From contig NZ_SVEV01000019.1 of assembly GCF_015057185.1 (NCBI RefSeq), positions 1 through 64,000 of the forward strand: a DNA stretch of 64,000 bases, read 5' to 3'. Below the pieces are notes generated by a model. The model worked only from the letters and a program-made list of their open reading frames with translations. It was not told the origin of the DNA and did no database searches. Position 1 is the first letter of the stretch, and every line of letters begins with the position of its first letter. This DNA comes from Pseudobutyrivibrio sp. (GTDB lineage: Bacteria; Bacillota; Clostridia; Lachnospirales; Lachnospiraceae). Positions 19,101-28,043 of this stretch are shown piece by piece. Both the position numbers and the translations under genes were made by a program.

Positions 19101-20691
19101 TATTTCACCACCACCTCATCATGACATTTATTCCATTGAGGATTTGGCTGAGCTTATTTACGATTTAAAGAATGCAAACAAGAATGCACGTATTTCTGTA
19201 AAGCTAGTTTCAGAGGCCGGAGTTGGTACAGTAGCATCAGGTGTTGCAAAGGCCGGAGCGCAGGTAATTCTCATTTCTGGATATGACGGTGGAACAGGTG
19301 CAGCTCCTAAGTCATCAATCCACAATGCAGGTCTTCCATGGGAGCTTGGTCTTGCAGAGGCACACCAGACACTTGCCATGAATGGACTTAGAAATAAGGT
19401 CGTTATTGAAACTGATGGAAAGCTTATGAGTGGCCGTGACGTAGCAATTGCATGTGCACTTGGTGCAGAGGAGTTTGGCTTTGCAACAGCTCCACTTGTA
19501 ACTATGGGTTGTGTAATGATGCGTGTATGTAATCTTGATACCTGCCCAGTTGGTGTTGCTACACAAAACCCAGAGCTTAGAAAGCGTTTCACAGGTAAGC
19601 CAGAATACGTAGTAAACTTTATGAGATTTATTGCTCAGGAGCTTCGTGAGTATATGGCTGAACTTGGCTGTAAAACTGTTGATGAGCTTTGCGGTAGATA
19701 TGACTTATTAAAGCTTAAGGATGTTGATGCCAAAAAGCGATTGTCAAAGGTTGATTTGACACCTGTGGTATCAAATCCAAATCCATATGAGAAGATTAAC
19801 TACGCAAAGAAGAATGTATATAACTTCGAATTGGAAAAAACTGTTGATGAGAAAGAACTTTTAAAGAAGTTAAAGTCTGCTATGGAATCAGGTAATAAGG
19901 GTGAGGTTACTGTTGATGTTTCAAATGTAAACCGTTCACTTGGAACATTACTTGGTGCAGAGCTTACAAGAAAATTTGGAGAATCCCTTGAGGAAGATAC
20001 ATATGTTGTTAATTGCCACGGCGCAGGTGGTCAATCATTTGGTGCATTTGTTCCAAAGGGACTTACACTTCGCCTAGAGGGTGACTCTAACGATTACTTT
20101 GGTAAAGGTCTCTCAGGTGGAAAGCTTGTGGTTTATCCTTCAGCTTCTGCCACATATAAGCAGGATGAGAATATTATCATCGGTAATGTCGCTCTTTATG
20201 GTGCAACTTCTGGTAAGGCATTTATTAATGGTGTAGCTGGTGAGAGATTTGCCGTTAGAAATTCAGGTGCTACAGCAGTAGTTGAGGGCTGTGGAGATCA
20301 TGGATGTGAGTACATGACTGGTGGTAGAGTGGTTGTTCTTGGAGAAACAGGAAAGAACTTTGCCGCTGGTATGTCAGGCGGTATTGCCTATGTATTAGAT
20401 GAGGATGCTACACTTTACAAGCGTCTCAATAAATCCATGGTTAGCTTGGAAACTGTTACTGATAAATATGATGTGCTTGAACTTAAAGAAATCATTGCAG
20501 AGCATGTTGCTGCAACTGGTTCACTAAAGGGTAAAGAAATCTATGACAACTTTAGCGAATACCTACCAAAGTTTAAGCGTATCGTACCATTTGATTATAA
20601 GAAGATGATGCAGACAATTGTTCAGATGGAAGAAAAGGGATTATCCTCTGAGCAGGCGCAGATTGAAGCATTTAATTTATTATCTAAATAG
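16159..20691 (+). CDS. gltB: Glutamate synthase large subunit
   Basis: 1510-aa GOGAT large chain: makes two glutamates from glutamine and 2-oxoglutarate. Begins with a short propeptide ending before Cys20 in EHDNCGIG, the amidotransferase nucleophile. Order: class II glutaminase (about 20-420), central linker domain, FMN/2-oxoglutarate barrel (about 780-1190) with the Fe-S cysteines in CVMMRVCNLDTCPVG, and the beta-helix GXGXG domain (about 1240-1440). Start 16159 follows GGAAGGAG; the frame to 16114 runs into the leader terminator. Nine bases plus RBS separate it from gltD. Confidence 0.96.
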   Translation: MDNDNQQLGLYSPEFEHDNCGIGAVVSIKGIKTHQTVSDALKIVENLEHRAGKDASGETGDGVGILLQISHKFFKKACKEIGINIGGERDYGIGMFFFPQDELKRKQAMKMFEIIVEKEGLELLGWREVPTKPEILGKLAVDCMPHIMQGFIKKPEDCNKGLDFDRKLYVARRVFEQTAEDTYVASLSSRTIVYKGMFLVDQLRLFFEDLHDEDYESAIATVHSRFSTNTNPSWERAHPNRFIVHNGEINTIKGNADKMLSREETMVSRVLESEMTKITPVCNQAGSDSAMLDNALEFLVMNGMPLPLAVMITIPEPWVKNKAMDQARRDFYQYYSTMMEPWDGPASILFSDGDIMGAVLDRNGLRPSRYYITDDDYLILSSEVGVLPIEESRITKKDRLRPGKMLLVDTVEERLIDDDELKEKFASRKPYGQWLDANLARLSEIKIPNEPVPKYSQEERDKLQKAFGYSYEEIKESILPMALNGVENTGAMGIDVPLAVLSDHHQPLFNYFKQLFAQVTNPPIDSIREEIVTATTIYIGTAGNVLEEKEENCNMLEIHNPILTVTDLMKIKSMKVPGLKVATVPITYYKNTSLEKAIDHLFVEVDRVNREGANIIILSDRGVDENHVAIPSLLAVAAVQHHLVQTKKRTSLSVILESGEPREVHHFATLLGYGASAINPYLAQETIAELVEKGQLKKDVHAAIDAYNEAVISGIIKIASKMGISTVQSYQGAKIFEAIGISKKVIDKYFTGTISRIGGISIEDIQADVEMQHNKAFDPLELSVDETLDSRGQHKMRSGAEEHLYNPATIHLLQLSTRTGDYNTFKEYTSLVNKEDSVRNLRGLIDFKYPKKGISIDEVESVDSIVKRFKTGAMSYGSISKEAHETMAIAMNMLQGKSNSGEGGEEESRYEVGPDGLNRCSAIKQVASGRFGVTSKYLVSAKEIQIKMAQGAKPGEGGHLPGKKVYPWIAKTRLSTPGVALISPPPHHDIYSIEDLAELIYDLKNANKNARISVKLVSEAGVGTVASGVAKAGAQVILISGYDGGTGAAPKSSIHNAGLPWELGLAEAHQTLAMNGLRNKVVIETDGKLMSGRDVAIACALGAEEFGFATAPLVTMGCVMMRVCNLDTCPVGVATQNPELRKRFTGKPEYVVNFMRFIAQELREYMAELGCKTVDELCGRYDLLKLKDVDAKKRLSKVDLTPVVSNPNPYEKINYAKKNVYNFELEKTVDEKELLKKLKSAMESGNKGEVTVDVSNVNRSLGTLLGAELTRKFGESLEEDTYVVNCHGAGGQSFGAFVPKGLTLRLEGDSNDYFGKGLSGGKLVVYPSASATYKQDENIIIGNVALYGATSGKAFINGVAGERFAVRNSGATAVVEGCGDHGCEYMTGGRVVVLGETGKNFAAGMSGGIAYVLDEDATLYKRLNKSMVSLETVTDKYDVLELKEIIAEHVAATGSLKGKEIYDNFSEYLPKFKRIVPFDYKKMMQTIVQMEEKGLSSEQAQIEAFNLLSK

Positions 20692-20703
20692 GAGGAGTTA
20701 GTG

Positions 20704-22200
20704 ATGGGAAAGCCAACTGGATTTTTGGAATATGAGAGAGTAGAGGCGCCTGCAGTAAGTCCTCTAGAGAGAATAAAGAATTTTAACGAGTTCCATGAGC
20801 CACTTTCTGAGGCAGAGCAGAAGTGTCAGGGTGGACGTTGCATGGATTGTGGCGTTCCATTCTGTCAGGCTGGAATGACAATAAAGGGTATGACTTCAGG
20901 TTGCCCACTTAACAATTTAATACCTGAATGGAATGATTTGGTATACCAGGGAAATTATGAGATGGCGTACCGTAGACTTAAAAAGACTAGCAATTTCCCT
21001 GAGTTTACTTGTCGTGTTTGTCCTGCATTATGTGAGAAGGCTTGTACTTGTGGATTAAATGGTGAGCCTGTATCTACGAAGGAAAACGAGAAAGCTATTA
21101 TTGAATATGCTTATGCAAACGGTCTTGCTGATGCAAAACCGCCAAAGGTTCGCACAGGAAAGAGTGTAGCTGTAGTTGGTTCAGGTCCTTCGGGGCTTGC
21201 AGTTGCTGATCAGCTAAATAGACGTGGACACAAGGTTACAGTTTACGAACGCAACGACAATGTAGGAGGACTTCTTCGCTACGGCATTCCTAACATGAAA
21301 CTTGAAAAGCAAGTTATTGATAGAAAAATAAAGGTAATGGAAGAAGAGGGTGTTAGCTTTATTGTAAATGCCAATGTAGGAGTGGAGGTTAAGGCTAAAG
21401 ATTTAACATCAAAGTTTGATGCTGTAGTTCTTTGCTGCGGATCTTCTAACCCTCGTGATATTGATGCTGTAGGTCGCAAGGAGGCAAAGGGGATACACTT
21501 TGCTGTAGACTTTTTAGCGTCTACTACAAAGTGTCTTTGGGCTAATAATATGCAGCTTGTAGATGGTCAGTATATATCTGCAAAGGGCAAGGATGTTATT
21601 ATCATCGGTGGTGGTGACACAGGAAATGACTGTGTTGGTACCTCTATTCGTCACGGCTGTAAATCAGTAACTCAGCTTGAGATGATGCCAAAGGCTCCAG
21701 ACGAGAGAGCAGAGTCTAATCCATGGCCACAGTGGCCACTTGTTTGCAAGACAGATTACGGTCAGGAGGAAGCTATCGCAAAATTCGGTCATGATCCACG
21801 TATCTACACAACCACTGTAAAGGAATTTAAGACAGACAAAAATGGTAGCCTAAAGTCAGTAGTACTTGTATCATTGGAATCAAAAATAGACAAGAAGAGC
21901 GGACGAAGGATGATGGTACCAGTAGAAGGTACAGAAAAGGAAATGCCATGCCAGCTTTGCTTAATAGCAGCAGGATTCTTAGGTTCAGAAAAGTATGTTA
22001 CTGATGCTTTCAAGGTAGATGTTGACGGACGTACTAATGTTGCCTCTGTAAATGCAAATTCCTTTGCTACAAATCAGCCAAAGGTATTTACTGCTGGTGA
22101 TATGCATACAGGTCAGTCTTTGGTTGTAAAGGCTATCCGTCAAGGTAGAGACTGTGCCCGCGAGGTTGATGAATATTTGATGGGTTATAGTAATTTGTAA
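20704..22200 (+). CDS. gltD: Glutamate synthase small subunit
   Basis: 498-aa flavoprotein passing electrons from NAD(P)H to GltB. N-terminal cysteine-rich Fe-S domain (CQGGRCMDCGVPFC and CRVCPALCEKAC), then FAD-binding VVGSGPSGLAVAD and NAD(P)-binding IIGGGDTGNDC, ending with TAGDMHTGQSLVVKAI. Length is typical. ATG at 20704 is eight bases from GGAGG; a GTG one codon earlier is possible. No terminator is seen before the asnB promoter, so some read-through is possible. Confidence 0.95.
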   Translation: MGKPTGFLEYERVEAPAVSPLERIKNFNEFHEPLSEAEQKCQGGRCMDCGVPFCQAGMTIKGMTSGCPLNNLIPEWNDLVYQGNYEMAYRRLKKTSNFPEFTCRVCPALCEKACTCGLNGEPVSTKENEKAIIEYAYANGLADAKPPKVRTGKSVAVVGSGPSGLAVADQLNRRGHKVTVYERNDNVGGLLRYGIPNMKLEKQVIDRKIKVMEEEGVSFIVNANVGVEVKAKDLTSKFDAVVLCCGSSNPRDIDAVGRKEAKGIHFAVDFLASTTKCLWANNMQLVDGQYISAKGKDVIIIGGGDTGNDCVGTSIRHGCKSVTQLEMMPKAPDERAESNPWPQWPLVCKTDYGQEEAIAKFGHDPRIYTTTVKEFKTDKNGSLKSVVLVSLESKIDKKSGRRMMVPVEGTEKEMPCQLCLIAAGFLGSEKYVTDAFKVDVDGRTNVASVNANSFATNQPKVFTAGDMHTGQSLVVKAIRQGRDCAREVDEYLMGYSNL

Positions 22201-22209
22201 AAAAAGTAG

Positions 22210-22238
22210 TTGACAAGCAATTAACGAAGTTTTATTAT
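22210..22238 (+). promoter_or_regulatory. Promoter of asnB
   Basis: Perfect TTGACA (22210-22215), 17-bp spacer, TATTAT (22233-22238), beginning ten bases after the gltD stop. Start of transcription near 22246. Confidence 0.75.
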
Positions 22239-22262
22239 ACAAAACAAATAAAAACAATTGAA

Positions 22263-22315
22263 ACGACAAAGGAGTCGTAAACGTAGTTTTACTACGTTTG
22301 CGACTCCTTTTTTTG
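22263..22315 (+). promoter_or_regulatory. asnB leader: ANTAR-type hexaloop hairpin overlapping a terminator
   Basis: Hairpin ACGAC-AAAGGA-GTCGT (22263-22278) has a hexaloop with A1 and G4. Its loop and 3' arm are also the 5' arm of a terminator: 22270-22286 pairs with 22292-22308 (17 bp, one G-T), extending by A-U pairs into a seven-T run. The hairpins exclude each other. Same arrangement and near-identical loop (AAAGGA versus AAAGGC) as before gltB, about 6.2 kb upstream, which argues for one shared antiterminator responding to nitrogen status. Confidence 0.7.
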
Positions 22316-22324
22316 TTTACTAAT

Positions 22325-22410
22325 AGCTGATAAGCAACAGGCTCTTTTGTTTTCGAATGAAGCGTGTTAGCTGAATGAGAAAACACTAAGGCTTGTGACT
22401 TTAATCAGCT
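22325..22410 (+). ncRNA. Structured element of unknown class in the asnB leader
   Basis: Past the terminator, an imperfect long hairpin can form: AGCTGAT (22325-22331) with ATCAGCT (22404-22410), AAGC with GCTT (22391-22394), and TGTTTTC (22348-22354) with GAAAACA (22379-22385). The apical region contains GAAGCGTGTTAGCTGA (22359-22374). The glnA leader has the same 16-mer with one change (24076-24091) in the apical loop of another long hairpin. The outer stem ends six bases before the asnB ribosome binding site, so a translational effect is conceivable. No known riboswitch class is recognised. Confidence 0.5.
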
Positions 22411-22431
22411 TAAATGGGAAGGAAAAAGTAT

Positions 22432-24018
22432 ATGTGTTCAATAATGGCTTTAAGTAAGTGCCACATTGAAATGAAGGATTTCGAGGCGGCATTTTCAAAA
22501 ACAGTTTCTAGAGGACCTGATATGCAAAAGGTGATATGCATAAACGATTCGGTCCTTGGATTCCAAAGATTATCAATTATGGGATTGACTGATGCTGGAA
22601 TGCAACCCTTTGAGTTGGATGGCAATTATGTAATCTGTAACGGTGAGCTTTACGGATTCAAGCCAGTAAGGGATGAGCTAAAGTCAGATGGTTACAAGTT
22701 TATGAGCGATAGCGACTGCGAAATCATCTTGCCGATGTATCGTAAATACGGATTAAAGATGTTTGAAAAGCTTGATGCTGAGTTTGCAATGGTTATCTAT
22801 GACAGCGGGATCGATGACTTGGTAGCAGCCAGAGATCCAATCGGAATCAGACCATTGTTTTACGGATATGACAAAGAAGGATCCATAATGTTTGCTTCAG
22901 AGGCTAAGAACTTAGTTGGACTTACAGATGAAGTTAAGCCTTTCCCACCAGGACATTATTATTACAAGGGCGTCTTCACATGCTATAGAGATTTGGCAAA
23001 GCGTCAGACCTATGTGAAGGATTCAGTGGATGAGGCTTCAGCAAAGATTAAAGAGCTTCTTGTTGCAGGAGTTGAGAAAAGACTTGATGCAGATGCGCCA
23101 GTTGGTTTTCTTCTTTCAGGCGGACTTGATTCATCCCTTGTATGCGCAATAGCTCAGAAAATGATGGACAAGCCAATTAAGACCTTCGCCATTGGAATGA
23201 ATGAAGATGCAATTGATTTAAAGTACGCAAAAGAGGTTGCAGATTACATCGGCTCAGAACATCACGAAATCATAATTAACAAAGAAATCGTTCTTGAGTC
23301 ATTAGAGGAAGTTGTAGCAGCACTTGGAACATACGACATCACAACAATAAGAGCTTCAATGGGAATGTATCTCATTTGCAAAGGAATCAAAAAACAGTTC
23401 CCTGAAATCAGAGTTCTTTTAACTGGTGAGATTTCTGATGAGATTTTCGGATATAAATACACAGATTTTGCTCCAAACTCTGAGGAGTTCCAAAGAGAGG
23501 CTGAGAAGAGACTTAGAGAATTGTACATGTATGATGTACTTCGAGCCGATAGATGTATTTCGGTTCACTCGATGGAAGCAAGAGTTCCATTTGGAGATTT
23601 AGCATTTGTTGATTATGTAATGAGCATAAATCCTGAGCTAAAGATGAATAAATATAACAAAGGAAAGTACCTGCTAAGGCATGCATTTGAGGGAGACGAT
23701 TACTTGCCTTATGACATTCTCTTTAGAGAAAAAGCAGCCTTTTCTGATGCGGTAGGACATTCAATGGTTTATTACCTGAAGGAATATGCAAATAGCATTT
23801 ATTCAGATGAGGATTTAGAGGCAGCAAAACGTAAATACGAATATAGAGCACCATTTACAAAGGAATCACTTTTATATAGAGATTTATTTGAAAAGTACTA
23901 CAAAGGACAAGCGGGCATGATTGTAGACTTCTGGATGCCAAATAAGAATTGGGAAGGCTGCGATGTAGACGACCCGTCAGCCCGTGTGCTAAGTAATTAC
24001 GGTGCATCAGGCGTATAG
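22432..24018 (+). CDS. asnB: Asparagine synthase (glutamine-hydrolysing)
   Basis: 528-aa AsnB: an N-terminal class II glutaminase with Cys2 as nucleophile (the start at 22432 gives Met-Cys; a codon at 22414 would bury it) and a C-terminal synthetase with PP-loop SGGLDSS (about residue 229). It converts aspartate, glutamine and ATP to asparagine. The protein resembles the E. coli-type short AsnB in length. RBS GGGAAGG. Sits between gltBD and glutamine synthetase, with a leader carrying both a terminator hairpin and a structured element shared with glnA. Confidence 0.92.
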   Translation: MCSIMALSKCHIEMKDFEAAFSKTVSRGPDMQKVICINDSVLGFQRLSIMGLTDAGMQPFELDGNYVICNGELYGFKPVRDELKSDGYKFMSDSDCEIILPMYRKYGLKMFEKLDAEFAMVIYDSGIDDLVAARDPIGIRPLFYGYDKEGSIMFASEAKNLVGLTDEVKPFPPGHYYYKGVFTCYRDLAKRQTYVKDSVDEASAKIKELLVAGVEKRLDADAPVGFLLSGGLDSSLVCAIAQKMMDKPIKTFAIGMNEDAIDLKYAKEVADYIGSEHHEIIINKEIVLESLEEVVAALGTYDITTIRASMGMYLICKGIKKQFPEIRVLLTGEISDEIFGYKYTDFAPNSEEFQREAEKRLRELYMYDVLRADRCISVHSMEARVPFGDLAFVDYVMSINPELKMNKYNKGKYLLRHAFEGDDYLPYDILFREKAAFSDAVGHSMVYYLKEYANSIYSDEDLEAAKRKYEYRAPFTKESLLYRDLFEKYYKGQAGMIVDFWMPNKNWEGCDVDDPSARVLSNYGASGV

Positions 24019-24048
24019 CGAACAAATAGTTATTTAATTGAGGTTGTA

Positions 24049-24117
24049 GCTAACAAGCTATTATATTTCTTTAGCGAAGCATGTTAGCTGAGCGGAGAAA
24101 TCATAATGCTTGTTAGC
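24049..24117 (+). ncRNA. Structured element of unknown class in the glnA leader
   Basis: A long hairpin: GCTAACAAGC (24049-24058) pairs perfectly with GCTTGTTAGC (24108-24117); inside, 24060-24070 pairs with 24096-24107 with one bulge on each side. The 25-nt loop holds GAAGCATGTTAGCTGA (24076-24091), 15 of 16 identical to the loop in the asnB leader. The stems differ in sequence between the two copies while the loop is kept, the pattern expected of a functional RNA. The RBS AAAGGAGG follows 15 bases later. Function unknown. Confidence 0.5.
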
Positions 24118-24147
24118 GTAACAGCCGTACCAAAGGAGGATAATTTT

Positions 24148-26241
24148 ATGAGCAAGGTAACAGAAATTTTTGGAAGCATGGTTTTTAATGATGAAACTAT
24201 GAAGGAGCGTCTTCCTAAGGATGCATACAAGGCCCTTAGGAATACAGTAGAGGAGGGAAGACCTCTAGATAGAGATTTGGCAAATGTAATTGCACATGCT
24301 ATGAAGGAATGGGCAATCGAGCTTGGCGCTACACACTTTACACATTGGTTCCAGCCAATGACTGGTGTTACAGCAGAGAAGCATGATTCATTTATCCAGC
24401 CAGAAGAGGGCGGAAGAGTTATCATGACATTCTCAGGCAAGGAGCTTATTAAGGGTGAGCCTGATGCGTCTTCATTCCCATCAGGTGGTCTTAGAGCTAC
24501 ATTCGAGGCAAGAGGCTATACAGCTTGGGACCCAACAAGCTATGTATTTATCAAGGATGACACACTTTGTATTCCAACAGCATTCTGCTCTTATTCAGGA
24601 GAGGCTCTTGATAAGAAAACACCACTTCTTAGATCAATGGAAGCTCTTGATAAATCGGCAGTTAGAGTATTAAAGCTTTTTGGTCATGATGATGTAAAGC
24701 GTGTTATCACTACAGTTGGACCAGAGCAGGAATATTTCTTAATTGATGAAAAGATGTATAACAAGCGCCCTGATTTAATTTACACAGGCAGAACACTATT
24801 TGGTGCTAAGCCACCAAAGGGACAGGAGCTTGATGATCATTACTTTGGAATCATTAAGCCAAGAGTATCTGCTTTTATGAAGGAGTTAGACGAGGAGTTG
24901 TGGAAACTGGGTGTACTTGCAAAGACAAAGCATAATGAGGTTGCACCAGCACAGCATGAGCTTGCACCAGTATTCTCAACCACTAATATAGCAACAGACC
25001 ATAATCAGCTGACCATGGAGATGATGAAGCGAGTTGCAAAGAGACATGGCATGGTATGTCTTTTACATGAGAAGCCATTTGCAGGGGTTAACGGTTCAGG
25101 TAAACACAACAACTGGTCTATTTCAACTGATACCGGAGTAAACCTGTTAGAACCGGGAGCTACTCCTTCCCAGAACCCACAGTTCTTATTATTCTTGACA
25201 GCAGTAATTAAGGCTGTTGATGAGTATCAGGAATTGCTCCGTGTTTCAGTTGCTTCTGCTGGAAATGATCACAGACTTGGAGCAAACGAGGCACCACCAG
25301 CAATCATTTCTATGTTCCTTGGCGACGAGCTTGAGGCAATCGTGGAATCAATTATTGATGGCACAGATTATGAGGATATCAAAAAGAAAAAGATGTCAAT
25401 TGGTGCTGCAGTAATTCCTAGCATTTCACAGGATACTACAGATAGAAACAGAACATCACCATTTGCATTTACAGGAAATAAATTTGAGTTCCGTTCACTT
25501 GGTTCAGCTGCATCTATTTCAGGACCAAACGTAATCTTAAATACAATCGTTGCAGAGGAGCTTGATAAGTTCTCAGAAGAACTTGAAAAGGCAGCAGATT
25601 TTGACAAGGCCCTTGCAGAGCTTTTAAAGAGAGAGCTTACAGCTCACAAGAGAATTATCTTCAATGGTAATGGATATTCAGAGGAATGGGTAGCTGAGGC
25701 TGAGAGGAGAGGTCTTAAGAACCTTAAGTCTACAGTAGATGCTCTTCCAGCATTCGTAGAGAAGAAGTCAATCGACTTATTCACAAAGCATGGAGTATTC
25801 ACAGAGCAGGAAATCCTAAGCCGATACGATATTCAGCTTGAGAATTACTATAAGGTAATTGATATTGAGGCTCTTACATTAGATCAGATGGTAAAGAAAG
25901 ATATTATGGCAGCTGCTAGTGATTATCAGTATTCACTTGCTGAGACACTTAACGCAAAAGCAGCAACTGGTCTTTCTGTAGATTCAACAGTAGAAAAGAA
26001 GAGACTTGAATGTGCTTCAAAGCTTACAACAAAGATGGATCAGAGACTTGAAAAGCTTGAAGCAGATATTGAAAAGGCAAAAGAGCTTTCAGATACATAT
26101 GATTTGGCTAAGTTCCACCACGATGTAATATTTGCAGACATGAACGAAGTTCGTGAGGTGGTTGATTTACTTGAGACAGTGGTACCAAGTGATATCTGGC
26201 CTTATCCAACATATGGAGAGATTTTATATTCTGTTAAATAA
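24148..26241 (+). CDS. glnN: Type III glutamine synthetase
   Basis: 697-aa GSIII, the large form found in Bacteroides, Clostridia and some cyanobacteria; makes glutamine from glutamate, ammonia and ATP. Length (about 700) and segments such as [32 protein letters not shown] and [10 protein letters not shown] (active-site and metal ligands) are typical. Starts after AAAGGAGGATAATTTT; the frame to 24106 enters the leader hairpin. Twenty bases before the ammonium channel gene, so co-transcribed. The symbol glnN is used for GSIII; some annotations use glnA. Confidence 0.95.
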   Translation: MSKVTEIFGSMVFNDETMKERLPKDAYKALRNTVEEGRPLDRDLANVIAHAMKEWAIELGATHFTHWFQPMTGVTAEKHDSFIQPEEGGRVIMTFSGKELIKGEPDASSFPSGGLRATFEARGYTAWDPTSYVFIKDDTLCIPTAFCSYSGEALDKKTPLLRSMEALDKSAVRVLKLFGHDDVKRVITTVGPEQEYFLIDEKMYNKRPDLIYTGRTLFGAKPPKGQELDDHYFGIIKPRVSAFMKELDEELWKLGVLAKTKHNEVAPAQHELAPVFSTTNIATDHNQLTMEMMKRVAKRHGMVCLLHEKPFAGVNGSGKHNNWSISTDTGVNLLEPGATPSQNPQFLLFLTAVIKAVDEYQELLRVSVASAGNDHRLGANEAPPAIISMFLGDELEAIVESIIDGTDYEDIKKKKMSIGAAVIPSISQDTTDRNRTSPFAFTGNKFEFRSLGSAASISGPNVILNTIVAEELDKFSEELEKAADFDKALAELLKRELTAHKRIIFNGNGYSEEWVAEAERRGLKNLKSTVDALPAFVEKKSIDLFTKHGVFTEQEILSRYDIQLENYYKVIDIEALTLDQMVKKDIMAAASDYQYSLAETLNAKAATGLSVDSTVEKKRLECASKLTTKMDQRLEKLEADIEKAKELSDTYDLAKFHHDVIFADMNEVREVVDLLETVVPSDIWPYPTYGEILYSVK

Positions 26242-26261
26242 GCAAATAGGAGGAAAATATT

Positions 26262-28007
26262 ATGGAAGAGTACACAAGCATTTTATTTGGAGTGTGGTTC
26301 CTTATAGGCGCTGCATTGGTATTCTGGATGCAGGCAGGCTTTGCAATGGTAGAGGCTGGTTTCACCAGAGCAAAGAACACAGGAAACATCATTATGAAAA
26401 ACTTGATGGATTTCTGTATTGGAACTGTTATGTTCGTACTTTTAGGATTTGGTTTAATGTTTGGAGAGGATTGTCTCTTCGGTTTGGTTGGTAGACCAAC
26501 ACTTGGTATTTTTACAGATTATGCAAACTTCGATTGGAGTAACTTTGTATTTAACTTAGTTTTCTGCGCTACAACAGCAACAATCGTAAGTGGTGCCATG
26601 GCTGAGCGTACAAAGTTCATCAGCTATTGTATTTACTCAGGTGTTATTTCACTTGTAATTTACCCAATCGAGGCTCACTGGATTTGGGGTGGCGGCTGGC
26701 TTTCGCAGCTTGGATTCCATGATTTTGCAGGTTCTGCAGCAATTCACATGGTTGGTGGTATTTGCGCACTTATCGGTGCAAAAATCTTAGGACCTCGTAT
26801 TGGCAAGTTTAGTCATGATAAGAATGGTAAGGTAGTAAAGGTTAATGCTTTCCCAGGTCACAATATTGCTCTTGGAGCACTTGGTGTATTTATTCTTTGG
26901 CTTGGTTGGTACGGATTCAACGGCGCAGCTGCTACATCACTTGAGCAGTTAGCATCAATCTTTGTAACAACAACAATTTCACCAGCAGTTGCTACATGTA
27001 CTACAATGGCATTCACATGGGTTAAGTATGGTAAGCCTGATGTTTCAATGTCACTTAATGCTTCACTTGCAGGCTTGGTAGCAATCACAGCCCCATGCGA
27101 CGTTACAGATGCACTTGGTGCAGCTATTATCGGTATTGTTTCAGGTTTCTTAGTAGTATTTGGTGTATGGCTTTTAGATTACAAGCTTCACGTTGATGAT
27201 CCTGTAGGTGCAGTTGCAGTTCATATGATGAATGGTATCTGGGGAACACTTGCTGTTGGTCTTTTTGCTACAACATCAGCTCCAGCTAGCGAGCTTACAG
27301 GTCTTTTCTATGGGGGCGGGTTTAAATTACTTGGAATACAGCTTTTAGGCGTAGTTACAGTTGGCGCTTGGGCAGCAGTTACAATTACTATCGCATTTTC
27401 GGTAATCAAGGCTACAATCGGTCTTCGTGCATCAGCAGAAGAGGAAATCGTAGGTCTTGATAGAACAGAGCATGGCCTTCCATCAGCATATTCAGGATTT
27501 AATATGCTAGAAGATGACTTTGATACAGATGATTATGATGAGGAGACAGCAAGTCTTATTACAGAAACTCTTGAGGCAGCAGGTCTTGCTACTCCAGAGG
27601 AAGCTATCGAAGTAGAATATGCTCCATCACAGATTACATCAGCAGGTAGACCACGTATGACAAAGGTAGAAATCCTTTGCAAGGAGCGTAACCTTGAGAA
27701 GCTTAAGAATGGACTTTTAAAGCTTGGAATTACTGGTATGACAGTTTCTCATGTAATGGGATGTGGTGTACAGAAGGGCACACCTGAGTACTATAGAGGA
27801 GTTGCTTTAGAGCCAGCACTTCTTCCTAAGATTCGTGTTGACGTAGTTGTTTGCAAGGTTCCTGTAGCACAGGTTATAGAAACAGCTAAGAGGGTTCTTT
27901 ACACAGGTCACATCGGAGATGGAAAGATTTTCGTTTATGATGTTGAGCAGGTTGTTAAGATTAGAACAGGTGAAGAGGATTTCGCAGCTCTTCAGGATGT
28001 AGAGTAA
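26262..28007 (+). CDS. amt: Ammonium channel fused to a PII signalling domain
   Basis: 581 aa. Residues about 1-405 form an Amt/Rh channel with 11 predicted membrane helices (conserved AGFAMVEAGF start, later GVVAVHMMNG-type His motif seen as AVHMMNGIWG). After an acidic linker, residues about 465-581 are a PII (GlnB/GlnK) domain: KVEILCKERNLEKL, a T-loop with KGTPEYYRG including the tyrosine, and GHIGDGKIFVYDVEQVVKIRTGE. PII normally is a separate trimer that plugs the channel; here each channel subunit carries its own. RBS AGGAGG. Last gene of the GS transcript, with a terminator after it. Confidence 0.95.
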   Translation: MEEYTSILFGVWFLIGAALVFWMQAGFAMVEAGFTRAKNTGNIIMKNLMDFCIGTVMFVLLGFGLMFGEDCLFGLVGRPTLGIFTDYANFDWSNFVFNLVFCATTATIVSGAMAERTKFISYCIYSGVISLVIYPIEAHWIWGGGWLSQLGFHDFAGSAAIHMVGGICALIGAKILGPRIGKFSHDKNGKVVKVNAFPGHNIALGALGVFILWLGWYGFNGAAATSLEQLASIFVTTTISPAVATCTTMAFTWVKYGKPDVSMSLNASLAGLVAITAPCDVTDALGAAIIGIVSGFLVVFGVWLLDYKLHVDDPVGAVAVHMMNGIWGTLAVGLFATTSAPASELTGLFYGGGFKLLGIQLLGVVTVGAWAAVTITIAFSVIKATIGLRASAEEEIVGLDRTEHGLPSAYSGFNMLEDDFDTDDYDEETASLITETLEAAGLATPEEAIEVEYAPSQITSAGRPRMTKVEILCKERNLEKLKNGLLKLGITGMTVSHVMGCGVQKGTPEYYRGVALEPALLPKIRVDVVVCKVPVAQVIETAKRVLYTGHIGDGKIFVYDVEQVVKIRTGEEDFAALQDVE

Positions 28008-28012
28008 AAATT

Positions 28013-28038
28013 AAAACCACCGGCTTTCCGGTGGTTTT
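28013..28038. terminator. Bidirectional terminator between amt and the convergent gene
   Basis: Perfect 11-bp stem AAAACCACCGG/CCGGTGGTTTT with a CTTT loop; T-run on + and, on -, the A-run reads as Ts. It lies five bases past the amt stop and five before the end of the opposing gene. Confidence 0.9.
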
Positions 28039-28043
28039 ATTAT

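Noticed and set aside
19158-19592. Long minus-strand open frames inside gltB (and similar inside rbsA, cbiJET and ptsG)
   Set aside because: They mirror real genes in the opposite frame, have no ribosome binding sites or recognisable motifs, and arise from codon bias.
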